Notes under the pieces: generated by a model
What the model was told of the DNA's origin: nothing
Database searches by the model: none
What the model saw: the letters and a program-made list of their open reading frames with translations, nothing else
Shown: in pieces, positions 52,255 to 61,450 of the stretch
Numbering within the stretch: position 1 is the stretch's first letter
Layout of the letters: each line of letters starts with the position of its first letter
From: Diplonema japonicum
Taxonomy: Eukaryota; Euglenozoa; Diplonemea; Diplonemida; Diplonemidae
Assembly: GCA_964019335.1 (NCBI GenBank)
Contig: OZ025656.1
Location: 680,001-744,000 of the forward strand
Length of the DNA: 64,000 nt
Reading direction: 5' to 3'
Made by a program: the position numbers and the translations under genes

Positions 52255-53790
52255 ATGCGGCTCGATGGGACATCGCCTGTCATGCGTCTGGCTCATAAGC
52301 CGGAGGTGTGCACCATGAATGACGAGTGTGGTGACCTGTGCAGAGGTGTCAGTGTGATGTTGCCGAGCCCTGTGCTCTCCTCGCCTGCAAGGCTTGGTTC
52401 GCCGATGCTGCACCGAAAGATATCGGGGTTCCGGATGAAAGGCGTACCTAAGATAAATGAGAATATCAGGAGTAAGTTCGAAGATCGAGCTTGTGAGGAC
52501 GAAGAGGCAATTGAAGGGGTGTGCCTGAAGCCGTGGGCACGAGCGATGATGCGGGATAGGGATTACGGGGGGGGGAACATCGAGGTGATATCGTCGACTG
52601 TAGTGCTGTCGGAGAATATCGTGCTGAAGGTTGTGAAGAAGATGGAGGCAGCACTTATGAAGGAGCTGAATAAAATACTGGGGTCTCGAGTGCCCACGAT
52701 GATCACTACGATCCCAGTAAACGAGGTGTTTGAGGAGGCGCCTGCATGGGCAGAGGTGGCCATGCTGTATCACAAGACAAAGGGTGAGGTCGGGAAAGAC
52801 CTTCTGGTGCGCCTAATGCGGGAGTGGAAAGAGGAGAAGTGTCCGCAGAAGCTCGAGGAGCTGGTGGACGTCGTGCGGAACGTAGTGACCGCCGCACGCG
52901 ACTTGTACGCGGCAGGCGTCGTGCACCAGGACTTGTGGTCTGGGAACCTCGTCGTGACCACCGACGGACTGGTGAGCTTCCTCGATGTAGGCGATTGTGC
53001 AGAGGCGACACCCTCCTCGTTCCTTGCATCTCTTGGCGGCCTTTTTGTTTCCATTGAAGGCATCCTCCTTGGCGTCCTCCTCAACAACGACGACAGCACC
53101 TCTTTCTCCCTCAAGGACCTCTGGCAGGCCTTCCCCCACCCCTGGTGGGTGCACACACATTGGGTGCCTCCCTACATGCTCAACGACGCCGAAAAGATAA
53201 ATGACGTGAAGGTGGTCATGGAGAAGCTGCTGGGCGAGGTGACGCAGGACGTCATCAAGGTTGGAATGATCGCGCACCTTGAGCGGTTTATAGGTGGAAC
53301 TCACCCGCTGACCCGAAGCCTGCAAATGGCACACCTGACGGGGAAGCAGCGATTCATGAGCGTGAAGCGGGCGGCTGTTGAGAGTGAGATGATGGAGAAG
53401 GGCGATGTGGAGCAGTGCATCAGAGGTGTGAGGGGGAAGGGCTTCTGGACGTTGCTGCGACAGGAGGTAGGAAAGAGTGTGGCAGGCGAGATCCAGTCGG
53501 GGGTAGTTAGGAGAGTGACCCCTCCACAGATGATGGGGTGTGGGCAGGGACCTTCGTACTTGCCACCAGCGCAGTACCCGCACCCGTATGGTGTCATCAA
53601 CCTGCACCCTACGTACGACCCCTTGCCGCCTGCAGTTGATTCGCGCTCGGCAGACGCAGTAGCCAGCCTCCTCACACTCGAGCAGATGACACTCTGTGGC
53701 GAGCTCCCTGACCACGTCATCAGCACACTCGAGAAATGGTGCTCTTTTTACGGCATCGCATTCAAAGGCTACCAGTCGATGAACGACTGA
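52255..53790 (+). CDS. Divergent protein-kinase-like protein
   Basis: This single exon encodes 511 residues. A kinase-like core lies at about 110-300: an ENIVLKVVKK strand that could hold the ATP-binding Lys, VVHQDLWSGNLVV near 223 (catalytic loop with Asp and Asn kept, Arg changed to Gln), and FLDVGD near 243 in place of DFG (Asp kept, Phe to Val). No glycine-rich loop is convincing. The N-terminal 60 residues are Ser/Pro-rich and the C-terminal 130 are Pro/Tyr-rich then helical. The retained Asp residues allow activity; the changes allow a pseudokinase or an atypical small-molecule kinase. Neighbouring genes give no clue to substrate. Confidence 0.6.
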   Translation: MRLDGTSPVMRLAHKPEVCTMNDECGDLCRGVSVMLPSPVLSSPARLGSPMLHRKISGFRMKGVPKINENIRSKFEDRACEDEEAIEGVCLKPWARAMMRDRDYGGGNIEVISSTVVLSENIVLKVVKKMEAALMKELNKILGSRVPTMITTIPVNEVFEEAPAWAEVAMLYHKTKGEVGKDLLVRLMREWKEEKCPQKLEELVDVVRNVVTAARDLYAAGVVHQDLWSGNLVVTTDGLVSFLDVGDCAEATPSSFLASLGGLFVSIEGILLGVLLNNDDSTSFSLKDLWQAFPHPWWVHTHWVPPYMLNDAEKINDVKVVMEKLLGEVTQDVIKVGMIAHLERFIGGTHPLTRSLQMAHLTGKQRFMSVKRAAVESEMMEKGDVEQCIRGVRGKGFWTLLRQEVGKSVAGEIQSGVVRRVTPPQMMGCGQGPSYLPPAQYPHPYGVINLHPTYDPLPPAVDSRSADAVASLLTLEQMTLCGELPDHVISTLEKWCSFYGIAFKGYQSMND

Positions 53791-54010
53791 GGTGGCTAAT
53801 AATAACTGTATTTAGATGTGCCTTCATCTCACCCTCCTTTTTAAATTTATTTTACTTTATCAGATCACGAGACAATACGATGTCGTCCCTCGCGGAGGGG
53901 GTGCAATAGACGATGCTGAAAGAGCTACTTAGAAATAGAAAAGAGAAGGATCAAGAGGCCAGGATATTATTAAAAGAATATAGTATTCCCTTCGTTCTCT
54001 TCAGGAAAAA

Positions 54011-54177
54011 ATGAGTGTCAGAAGGTAAGTGGTAAGTGTTTTTTAAAGGAAGAAAAGATCCCCCCCACCCCCACCCCCGTTGACACCAGGCGGCTGGTCA
54101 CAAAGGCTAAGTCGACATTTTTTTTCCGAGCACAGGTCGGCTTCAAGCCTTTGTGTCATGCCGCTACTTTAAGCTAA
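54011..54177 (+). CDS. Possible tiny spliced ORF
   Basis: An ATG at 54011 follows CTTCAG by six bases. Exon 1 (54011-54024) could join across a 65-nt intron (gtaagt...ccag) to 54090-54177, giving 33 residues, basic and with a short Phe run. The splice sites are reasonable but gtaagt is not the usual start here, and the product is too short to judge. It may be chance. Confidence 0.15.
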
Positions 54178-54852
54178 GGTCACAAACGACTACACCGGAC
54201 CCCATTTCCAGTACGAACAGTGGTCCATCGATGATCGTTACTTTTCTTTTTTAAAACGCAAAGCGGTGCTATACACCCCTCAACTCCCCACTCTTGTTGC
54301 TTGACTTCCCTTGCCTTTTTTTTTTCTTCTCCCCGAGATTTTCTTTTCCTGCTGCCCTGCCACCTTCTGTTCTGACATTGACGTACGTGCACTCATCCCT
54401 GTCGGTCCTCTACCTGTTTTTTCATTTTCTTTTTTGTCTTTCGCCACGCGAGGTGGCCTTCCTTCACCTTGTGGCAAGCTTCACGATGACAGAAAAAGAG
54501 AAAAATGAGTGAGGAAAGATAAATAAAAGAAAACAAAAAAAAAGAAAAACAGGAATAAATGAGAAATGATTGTTTTGTAACCGTTTTCACTTTAGATTTC
54601 ATCCCTTTATCTTATTTTCTCTCTTCCCCCTCCCCCTTCCCCTCCCCTCCACCCCAATGCATATATTAATAATGCGGTCCCTTCCCGCTATTCACAGCAG
54701 TGTCCTACGCGTTGCAAGTAGATGAGGACGTGTAACGTGGAAATGGTACCATGTAACAAGAGGAGATTAGGGCCGGGGGGGGGGCGGCGGGTGGTGAAAG
54801 AAGAATGAGAGGGAAAAGAAAGAGAAAGAAAAGAAATGTATTTTTTATTTGG

Positions 54853-54892
54853 TGGGTCGTTGCTAGCACTTCTTCCCCGTCATTGTGAGTTT
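54853..54892 (+). repeat. Dispersed 3'-end motif, copy B
   Basis: The sequence GGTCGTTGCTAGCACTTCTT and following CCCCGTCATTGTGAG matches copies at 48681 and 61413 over about 35 nt and is followed by a T-rich tract. No linked ORF tail is recognisable directly upstream. Confidence 0.5.
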
Positions 54893-55508
54893 TCTTTCTC
54901 TTTTTTTTTTTTCCCCCTTCTTCATTTCTCTTTCTTCTATCCAACACCTGCCGCCCCTCCCCCTTAGCCCGTTGTTCCAAAGAAAATGACTTTAAAGAAC
55001 CAATAATCGGAAATTTAAAAAAAAAATAAAAAAATATTTAAGATCAGCCATATCGTTCTTCCTCGCAGAAGGGAGGAACCCAGGGAGGGGAGGGGAGTGT
55101 TAGAATAATTTGTTCGAAATGAATCGCGGTTCCAGAAGGGACCCCCCCCCCCCCCCCCCCCTCGTGTATTTAAAAAAGAAATCATCATTTTCCTTTTCCC
55201 TGCCTTGAGCTTTGTACCGTTGTCCTCCTCATATCAGTACCATCCTCCCACCCCCCACCCCTTCTTTCTCTTTTACTTTTCAAGAGGAGCCCACTGCATA
55301 AGTTTATTGAATTAAACGGTGAGCACCCGCGCACCGAAATTTATCAAATTTGTTGTTGTTTCCTCTTTCTGGTTTTGGCTGCGTGCAGTGGGCGGTGGGA
55401 ACGCTGTATCTGCGGTCGAGCTGGATCTACACGAAGAAAGACGTTGGGGGTCCCGCAATAGACTTCGACAACAGGATAGGTGTGTTAAACACAACTCAGC
55501 GCAGCCAA

Positions 55509-55605
55509 CGCTGGCTTTGATAGATGGGCCCTGTTGCCCGGGATGGGATGACGGCCAAGCGTTGCTAGTTTCTTCGTTGTCTTCCGCTGCTGAATGGAAT
55601 AGATG
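55509..55605 (+). pseudogene. Decayed copy of the repeated basic ORF
   Basis: Sequence around 55511-55560 (CTGGCTTTGATAG then GGGCCCTGTT and GATGACGGCCAAGC) matches 61234-61285 closely, about 24 of 28 nt in the best part. The matching frame reads GFDR.AL and then stops, where the 61 kb copy stays open. A GTTGCTA..TTCTTCGTT element follows only about 35 nt downstream, compared with about 165 nt in the intact copy, indicating an internal deletion. Confidence 0.5.
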
Positions 55606-56060
55606 CAGGTAGAAAATGAGAACAAGGGGCGTCTCACAAAGACTTCCTTTAACTCATATATCTTTTTATTAGATACAGGACGTTGGCAACACGTTAAGGG
55701 TTACGAGCTTTAGTATCAGCTTTTTTTCTTTTCTTCAAAGCTTGTCAAGGTTCCCACCCTTGCAACGAACAAACAACAGCCACTTCCTTCCTGTTGCGTT
55801 TTTTTTTTTCTTTTATAATTTTCTCGTTCAAGATCCTGGTGTTCTTAAAAAATACAGGGTTTCTTTTTTATTCGTTTTTTTCACACCTTTCCTCCTTATC
55901 TTCTCTTTCCCTCCTCCCAATGGTACAACTATTATTCTTTATTGTTGAATACTGAACGGAAAGGGGAGGGCAGAGATACACATACAGGAGGTAGTGGGGC
56001 GAGAAAAGAAGAAGAAAAAGGAAGAAAGAAAAGTGAGGTAAATAAAAAGAGAATAAAAAG

Positions 56061-56274
56061 ATGTCGCGCTTGCAAGTTAGCACAGAAGTAGTTAATGTAT
56101 GCAAAAGATAGAATTAAACAGAAAAGAAGAAGCAAAAAAACCAAACACACGACAGCAATCCGAATTACAGAAGGATCCATGGTACAACCGGAATATGTTG
56201 GGGCATGTGGAATGCCGGTTGTGTTCTACTACACATCAAACGGACAGCAACTACATGGCGCACGCACAGGTATG

Positions 56275-56344
<70 letters not shown>

Positions 56345-56802
56345 AACTTGTTTTTCCTTCACAGGGTAAGAGACATCAGACAAATTTACTACGAAGAGAG
56401 GAGAACAAGAAGGGTCCGGTGATGCCTGCTTTGACCACGAAGAAGGTTGCAGTGGCGAAAACAGTGAAAATCGGAAGGCCAGGGTACCAAGTGCAAAGGA
56501 AGCGCAACCCCACCAACAACCAGAGGATACTAAACTTCCAGGTCCACTACCCCGAGATCCAGGAAGGGGTGAAGCCGAGACACCGCTTCATGTCGTGCTA
56601 CGAGCAGAAGAAGGAAGTACCGAATCCCAGCTACCAGTACATCCTCTTTGCGGCAGAGCCTTACGAGACCGTTGGCTTTAAGATCCCATCAGATGACATA
56701 GACACTGACGCCGACACCTTCTTCACCACCTGGGACAAAGAAAAGCAGATCTTCACACTCGAACTTGCCTTCAGCCTTAAGAAAGGTCCCCCTCGGGCGT
56801 AA
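56061..56802 (+). CDS. SF3A2: Splicing factor 3a subunit 2 (SF3A2/SAP62)
   Basis: SF3A2 belongs to U2 snRNP and helps bind the branch site. The body is very like animal SF3A2: DPWYNRNMLGHVECRLC, a matrin-type C2H2 finger ending YMAHAQGKRHQTNL, VKIGRPGYQV, YPEIQEGVKPRHRFMSCYEQ, FAAEPYETVGFKIPS, and FTLELAF near the end. A 95-nt intron at 56270-56364 splits the finger and holds a T64 run (56276-56339). The N-terminus is uncertain: exon 1 at 56061-56096 plus a 59-nt intron to 56155 gives 195 residues and uses a standard gtatgc donor; starting at the ATG at 56099 without that intron gives 202. The animal Pro-rich C-terminal tail is absent. Confidence 0.92.
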
Positions 56803-56883
56803 GCATCATAGTGTAGTCCTAACCACATACACCTTGCAGAGTGTTGACAATAATCTCATCAGAACAGCACACAACACACACAT

Positions 56884-57999
56884 ATGGGGGGCGGGATGAC
56901 AAATGAGCAGAAGCAGTTGAGGATTGCTGCCTTGCAAGAGCGCTTAAAAATAGCTAGAGACACAAAGGAGCAAGCGGAGAAGGAGACAACAGAGCTGTCA
57001 GCGTCGATTAAAAAGGCGAACTCTGAGGTGAGCAAGAAGAATGACGAGGTAAAGAAGCTGAAGATGTTCAAAATAAGGCTGCAGCAGAGCGTTGAGAACG
57101 AAGAGGACTACATTACAAACAACCTAACGAAGAGGCTGGACGCTCTGCAGAAGGAGAAGGAGGCGCTGTTAACGCAGGCGCAGAAGGAAGAGGAATTCAT
57201 TTCAAACACGCTGCAGAAGAAGCTGAAGGGCTTGAAACAGGAGAAGATAGATGCGGAGAACAGACTCGAACAAGAACAAGAGTACATTGTGAACAAGCTG
57301 CAACAGGAGCTCATGAAGGTCAGTGATGAGAGGTCGCAGCTACATGGGAAGCTGCACAGTTCAAGGGGGAATTTATTGCAGCAGCTGAGTGAGCAGGCGG
57401 CACAGCAGGGTGCAAACGGAGAAGACCCGAGCACCATAGACGAGCTGACGTCAGAGATCAGCAGGCTTCTGGACGAACACAAAAATGCGGAGGCGCGGCT
57501 GCGGGCAAACGACAGCGAACGGAAGAAACTACACACCATGCTGGAAACCCTGCAGAAGGAGAGTAAGAGCAGAGAACGGGAACAGCATGCGTTGAAGAGC
57601 GAGCTGGAAAGGGTGACTGAAGAGAGGAAGAATTTGTTCATCGCTGCCGAGCAGGTCTTAGAGAAAAAGATCAACAGCACGCTGCGCAACAAGAAGAGGA
57701 GGCCGGGGTGCAGGTTGAGGTCAGCCTCTGAGCTGTCCGACTCGCTAAGCTCCAGCCTCTGCTCTTCTTCCGCGATCTCGACTCCCAAGCTGTACGACCA
57801 GCACTCTATCTCCTCTGCGTCCACGTCCGTAAGCGACAAAAGGCGTTCCTCTTCTGTACCTCTGTGCCGCTCGCCCACACAACAGTACAGCACAGTGCCT
57901 GTCCCGCACTACTCGTCTACTTTTCTCCCTCCCACTACACCCACCCTCCAGCCCGCGAAGCAACGCATTACAACCCCTGGTTTCGTCACACCTTTGTAA
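56884..57999 (+). CDS. CCDC6: CCDC6-like coiled-coil protein
   Basis: This single exon encodes 371 residues. Residues about 10-260 are coiled coil with the CCDC6 hallmark, a repeated element of acidic residues then hydrophobic-Asn: ENEEDYITNNLTKRL, KEEEFISNTLQKKL and EQEQEYIVNKLQQEL at about 29-36 residue spacing. The C-terminal 110 residues are Ser/Thr/Pro-rich. Human CCDC6 is implicated in DNA-damage signalling and cytoskeleton, but the role in protists is unknown. The start MGGG could be N-myristoylated; a second in-frame ATG lies five codons on (at 56899). Confidence 0.8.
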   Translation: MGGGMTNEQKQLRIAALQERLKIARDTKEQAEKETTELSASIKKANSEVSKKNDEVKKLKMFKIRLQQSVENEEDYITNNLTKRLDALQKEKEALLTQAQKEEEFISNTLQKKLKGLKQEKIDAENRLEQEQEYIVNKLQQELMKVSDERSQLHGKLHSSRGNLLQQLSEQAAQQGANGEDPSTIDELTSEISRLLDEHKNAEARLRANDSERKKLHTMLETLQKESKSREREQHALKSELERVTEERKNLFIAAEQVLEKKINSTLRNKKRRPGCRLRSASELSDSLSSSLCSSSAISTPKLYDQHSISSASTSVSDKRRSSSVPLCRSPTQQYSTVPVPHYSSTFLPPTTPTLQPAKQRITTPGFVTPL

Positions 58000-58433
58000 C
58001 CTCAGTTTATCTGTTGTTACATGCTGGCCTCCTGTCTATCAGGTCATGGGGACGGTTTTACTTCCCTCCATACCTTCGAATGCACAAGGCATATCCCGCT
58101 CCCTTTCCTATACCCCCCCTTTTTTTTAAATTATCCTTTGGTTTCTGTTACTTTCCTCTTACTCACCAACCATTACTATTTTTGCTTTTTTTCCATATCC
58201 CTGTTTCATACTCCACTCCCATGGCCGCGAGCTATGGCGGCAGGACCCCCATGTCCACTCATTCCTTTCCCTTCGGCCACGCTTAGTGTTGACACACAGG
58301 TTGGTGCAGCCTTGCTTATACACAGGCTGTCTAGCTTGACAGACCTGACTCTTGGCAGCGTCATCTATTAGTGTAGTGATGTCATTATTTTCAAGATATG
58401 AATACCATTCCATCATTATACAGACAGGCAAAC
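58000..58433. other. Intergenic region
   Basis: About 430 nt, T/C-rich. It contains a 21-codon ATG frame at 58221-58286 of ordinary composition that I cannot assign, and several CAG/ACAG sequences upstream of the next gene. Nothing else is seen. Confidence 0.5.
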
Positions 58434-60899
58434 ATGGGGTGCTGCGGCAGCAGTGAGAAACCTGTGACTCAGGGACATGAGCCCACAAAGGCATCGTCAC
58501 CTACATCACCCAGGGCGTCACCTGGTGGGTCCCCGAAAAGCAGCACACATAAGAAGCAGGCTGAACTCAAATCAGGTGTATCGAGCCCAACCCACAACGG
58601 TGAGTCAAACTGGAAGAGGGCATCAAGGCAGCATTCTCAGCATGACATTTCAGGACCCCACCACACTTATCACACAAAGCCGCCGATCGAATGGAGGGAC
58701 TGGAACCATGCGTTCGCAAAGAAATACGACATCAAGTACGAGATCGGGAAGGGCGCATACGGCTCGGTGTGGAGGGCCTCGCATATCGAGAGCCATGCGA
58801 AGGAAGGGCACGTGCACGCTGTTGCAGCGAAGGTAGTTTCAAGAAAGGAAACTGACGACTTCGGATGGACGATGGCCCTCTCAGAGATGGAGATCATCAG
58901 GTCTCTGTCGCACCCAAACATCGTGGGATTCAGGGACTCCTTCGTCTCGAATAACTACATCATCACAATTATGGAGATGTGCAGAGGAGGCGAGCTGCTG
59001 TGCTCAGTCTCCGAACACGTTCAGATCTACACAGAGAACATCGTGATGCGCATCATGACTAACGTGTTGGACGGCTTGGCACACATGCATGAAATGGGTG
59101 TCTGCCACAGAGATCTGAAACCTGCAAACTTACTCATCAAAAAGAAGCTCCGTCACCAGGAGGCTAGTCTCTTGGAGAAGGTTCGTCACGAACTGGAGGA
59201 GAAGCAGCACGAGACAGAGCACCCCAAACACCACCGTCCTGCTTTCCAGAGCATTGGGTCCTCTGGCAGGCACTCGTCCATAGACATGAAGTCTCCCGTG
59301 TTCCACAATATTTCAGGCAACCATTCAAGCAACTTCGCCAGCGTCTCGTCTCTCCGTGAAAGTGAGATCGCTGAGTACTGCAGTGACGATGTTGTGTCAC
59401 ACCTCTCAAGCAGTGTTGCCATCTGCGACTTTGGCATGGCTGTACGCTTTGTGCGAGGCGAGCCCTTCCCTTCGGTGTGCGGGTTGGTAGGGTCACCCAT
59501 CTACTGCCCCCCAGAACTGCTGTGCTTGATGCTGAAGGATGGGAAGGGTGTGATGGCCCCCCTGTCTGAAACCCTCAAGGGTATCTACGAGGATGTCGAG
59601 ACTTACAACGAGACGTGCGACATCTGGTCCATCGGCATCGTCACGTACATCCTGCTCGTCGGGTACCACCCCTTCATGCAGGAGAAGACCGTGACCAACC
59701 TGAGCGAGATCATGAACTCCATCATCGTGGAGGACATCACCTTCACCGAGGCTGCGTGGGATAACATCTCAGACGATGCGAAGGACTTCGTGAAGCTGTG
59801 CTTGGAGAGGGACTACGAGAAGAGGATCGACGCGAAAAGTCTTCAGGAGCACAGATGGCTAAAGGGTGAGGGCAACGACGTGAGGCTGCGTCTCCCTGTG
59901 GAGCACCATCACAACCCGCTCGAGATGAAGATCTCTCTGGCGCTGAAGACAGGCGAGACGTTCGGTGTGACACTGGACAAGGACATGAAGGTCACATACG
60001 TGAGGCCAGGTAGTGCTGCATCGAGGAGTGGAGTGGAGGAAGGGATGGCGTTGTTAGGGTTGGTGGGGAGGGAACGGCAGCTGAGTATAGAGGAGGTGGA
60101 CCAGGCCCTGCACTGCGATGGCGGGGCCTCGATAAAACTACAGGCAGGGACAGGGGGCCCTGTTCATAGCCCGATCAGGAGGCTTGTCGAAGCACAAGGA
60201 GTGGACTGCAACACGCCCCGTGAGTCGAATCACCCAGGGCTGGCACTGCTGCGACTGGTTATACAAGAGAGGGAAGAGTCGAGGTGGATGGGGCCTGGGC
60301 AGAGCATCTCGTGGGACGAGAAGTCGTTGAAAGCGTCGAATGAGATCATGATGACGATAGAGTCATCGCTGGACTCACGGGACGGAAGGAACAAGACGGC
60401 ACTGCAGAGGCTGATGACGGACCTGAAGGACCACCACCCGGAGCATGTGTGGTTCGTGCTGCATGACAGCGCTGACGAGCTGGATGACTATGTGAACCAG
60501 CTGGAGGCTCATGATTCTTTCCACTTGAGGTTCTCTATAGGGCCTAGAGGGTTCCTTGTGATCGGAGGACATGGGAGCAGGGACAGGGTCTCCGTTGACT
60601 CACGGCCCAACATGAGTGGGAAGGAGATGAAGGAATTCAGAATCGAGGGCACGAACCTCCCTGGCAAGATCATCCAGCAATTGTTCTCACAAATCACGAC
60701 CGAGGGCATCGACATTGTCTGGGTCACGCGGTTCATGACGGAGCACTACCCTGAGTACACATGGATCATCTCACTCGGCTCCATCCTCGGCGAATCCGGC
60801 TGCACCGCCCCCTGCGAGCCGTACCTCAACCTCATCTACCAACATCACATGATCCACTGCTATGGCTTCCGGACAAAGTACCTTCGCCTAAAGGTCTAA
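58434..60899 (+). CDS. Lipid-anchored Ser/Thr protein kinase with PDZ-like domain
   Basis: This single exon encodes 821 residues. MGCCGSS at the start is a strong N-myristoylation plus palmitoylation signal, implying membrane attachment, and decides the start at 58434. A complete kinase domain spans about 100-475: GKGAYGSVW near 105, AAKVV Lys near 129, HRDLKPAN near 225, DFG near 332, SPIYCPPEL, and CDIWSIGIVTYILLVGYHPF. An insert of about 85 residues separates the catalytic loop and DFG. The subfamily looks CAMK- or NEK-like. Residues about 498-570 resemble a PDZ domain (FGVTLD, PGSAASRSGVEEGM). The C-terminal 230 residues form an unassigned globular region. All catalytic residues are present, so an active kinase is expected. 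Confidence 0.88.
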   Translation: MGCCGSSEKPVTQGHEPTKASSPTSPRASPGGSPKSSTHKKQAELKSGVSSPTHNGESNWKRASRQHSQHDISGPHHTYHTKPPIEWRDWNHAFAKKYDIKYEIGKGAYGSVWRASHIESHAKEGHVHAVAAKVVSRKETDDFGWTMALSEMEIIRSLSHPNIVGFRDSFVSNNYIITIMEMCRGGELLCSVSEHVQIYTENIVMRIMTNVLDGLAHMHEMGVCHRDLKPANLLIKKKLRHQEASLLEKVRHELEEKQHETEHPKHHRPAFQSIGSSGRHSSIDMKSPVFHNISGNHSSNFASVSSLRESEIAEYCSDDVVSHLSSSVAICDFGMAVRFVRGEPFPSVCGLVGSPIYCPPELLCLMLKDGKGVMAPLSETLKGIYEDVETYNETCDIWSIGIVTYILLVGYHPFMQEKTVTNLSEIMNSIIVEDITFTEAAWDNISDDAKDFVKLCLERDYEKRIDAKSLQEHRWLKGEGNDVRLRLPVEHHHNPLEMKISLALKTGETFGVTLDKDMKVTYVRPGSAASRSGVEEGMALLGLVGRERQLSIEEVDQALHCDGGASIKLQAGTGGPVHSPIRRLVEAQGVDCNTPRESNHPGLALLRLVIQEREESRWMGPGQSISWDEKSLKASNEIMMTIESSLDSRDGRNKTALQRLMTDLKDHHPEHVWFVLHDSADELDDYVNQLEAHDSFHLRFSIGPRGFLVIGGHGSRDRVSVDSRPNMSGKEMKEFRIEGTNLPGKIIQQLFSQITTEGIDIVWVTRFMTEHYPEYTWIISLGSILGESGCTAPCEPYLNLIYQHHMIHCYGFRTKYLRLKV

Positions 60900-61088
60900 G
60901 AGAGTACAAATAGGATTTTTTTTTTAAAGAACTGTTTTTGTTTTTGCTTTTTTATTTGATCAAGTGGTTTTTTCAGGCGTCCTGCCACATACCGCAGGTA
61001 CCCTTAAATGTCTCTTTTTTTCTTTTTTCTTTTTTTTTTCTCCCCCCCTTTCTTCCCCTTTATCTCCGGTTTACCTTTTTCTTTTTTT

Positions 61089-61398
61089 TGACATCGACAA
61101 GAAGGCGGTGAGGATCAAGCGGATCCTGGATACGCTGCAAGCGACATGGATGAGGGAGAAGAGGAGACGCGCTTTTCCGGCGCAGTCATGCAAGAACGTG
61201 AGATCACTACGATCCATTGGCCGCGACCACGTCGTTGGCTTTGATAGGAGGGCCCTGTTTGCATCGGGGCTGACGGCGACCAAGCTGAAAGGACTGAGAG
61301 AAGATTACCGGAAAGAAAGGATTGGAAGATATAAACGAGAGCTAGGCACTACGGTGGGTAGCAGGGAACGACCCCAAAAGGGGAGCATCATAAGGTAG
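61089..61398 (+). CDS. Repeated basic ORF tail (probable mobile-element remnant)
   Basis: The frame reads DIDKKAVRIKRIL directly after a T-rich tract and continues to a TAG at 61396-61398. It is about 100 residues long, highly basic, and shares GFDRRALFAS and the end QKGSIIR with the fragment at 1-195. The first in-frame ATG inside the coding-like part is at about 61150. The T-rich upstream translation (Phe/Pro runs) is not protein, so the element looks 5'-truncated, as retroposed copies often are. No reverse-transcriptase, transposase or nuclease motif is visible. Confidence 0.45.
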
Positions 61399-61412
61399 GC
61401 ACGCCACCGCGG

Positions 61413-61450
61413 CGGGCCGTTGCTAACCACTTCGTTCCTATCATAGTGAA
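61413..61450 (+). repeat. Dispersed 3'-end motif, copy C
   Basis: CGGGCCGTTGCTAACCACTT and following CGTTCCTATCATAGTGA lies 15 nt after the stop codon of the repeated basic ORF and is followed by T10. It aligns with copies at 48681, 54853 and, more weakly, 1751. Confidence 0.5.

Larger units (their letters stand above)
53791..56060. other. Gene-poor island with repeat remnants
   Basis: About 2.3 kb dominated by T, C, A and G runs, including G10 at 54775-54784 and C20 at 55142-55161. It holds a dispersed-motif copy at 54853-54892 and a decayed copy of the repeated basic ORF near 55510-55600. A possible small spliced ORF lies at 54011-54177. Other open frames are low-complexity translations. 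Confidence 0.7.

Noticed and set aside
54294-54602. Phe/Ser-rich open frames in the 54 kb island
   Set aside because: Low-complexity translations of T/C tracts with no conserved or balanced segment.
55319-55612. 97-codon open frame taken as a gene
   Set aside because: It starts at a non-ATG codon and overlaps the decayed copy of the repeated ORF in another frame, so repeat decay explains it better.
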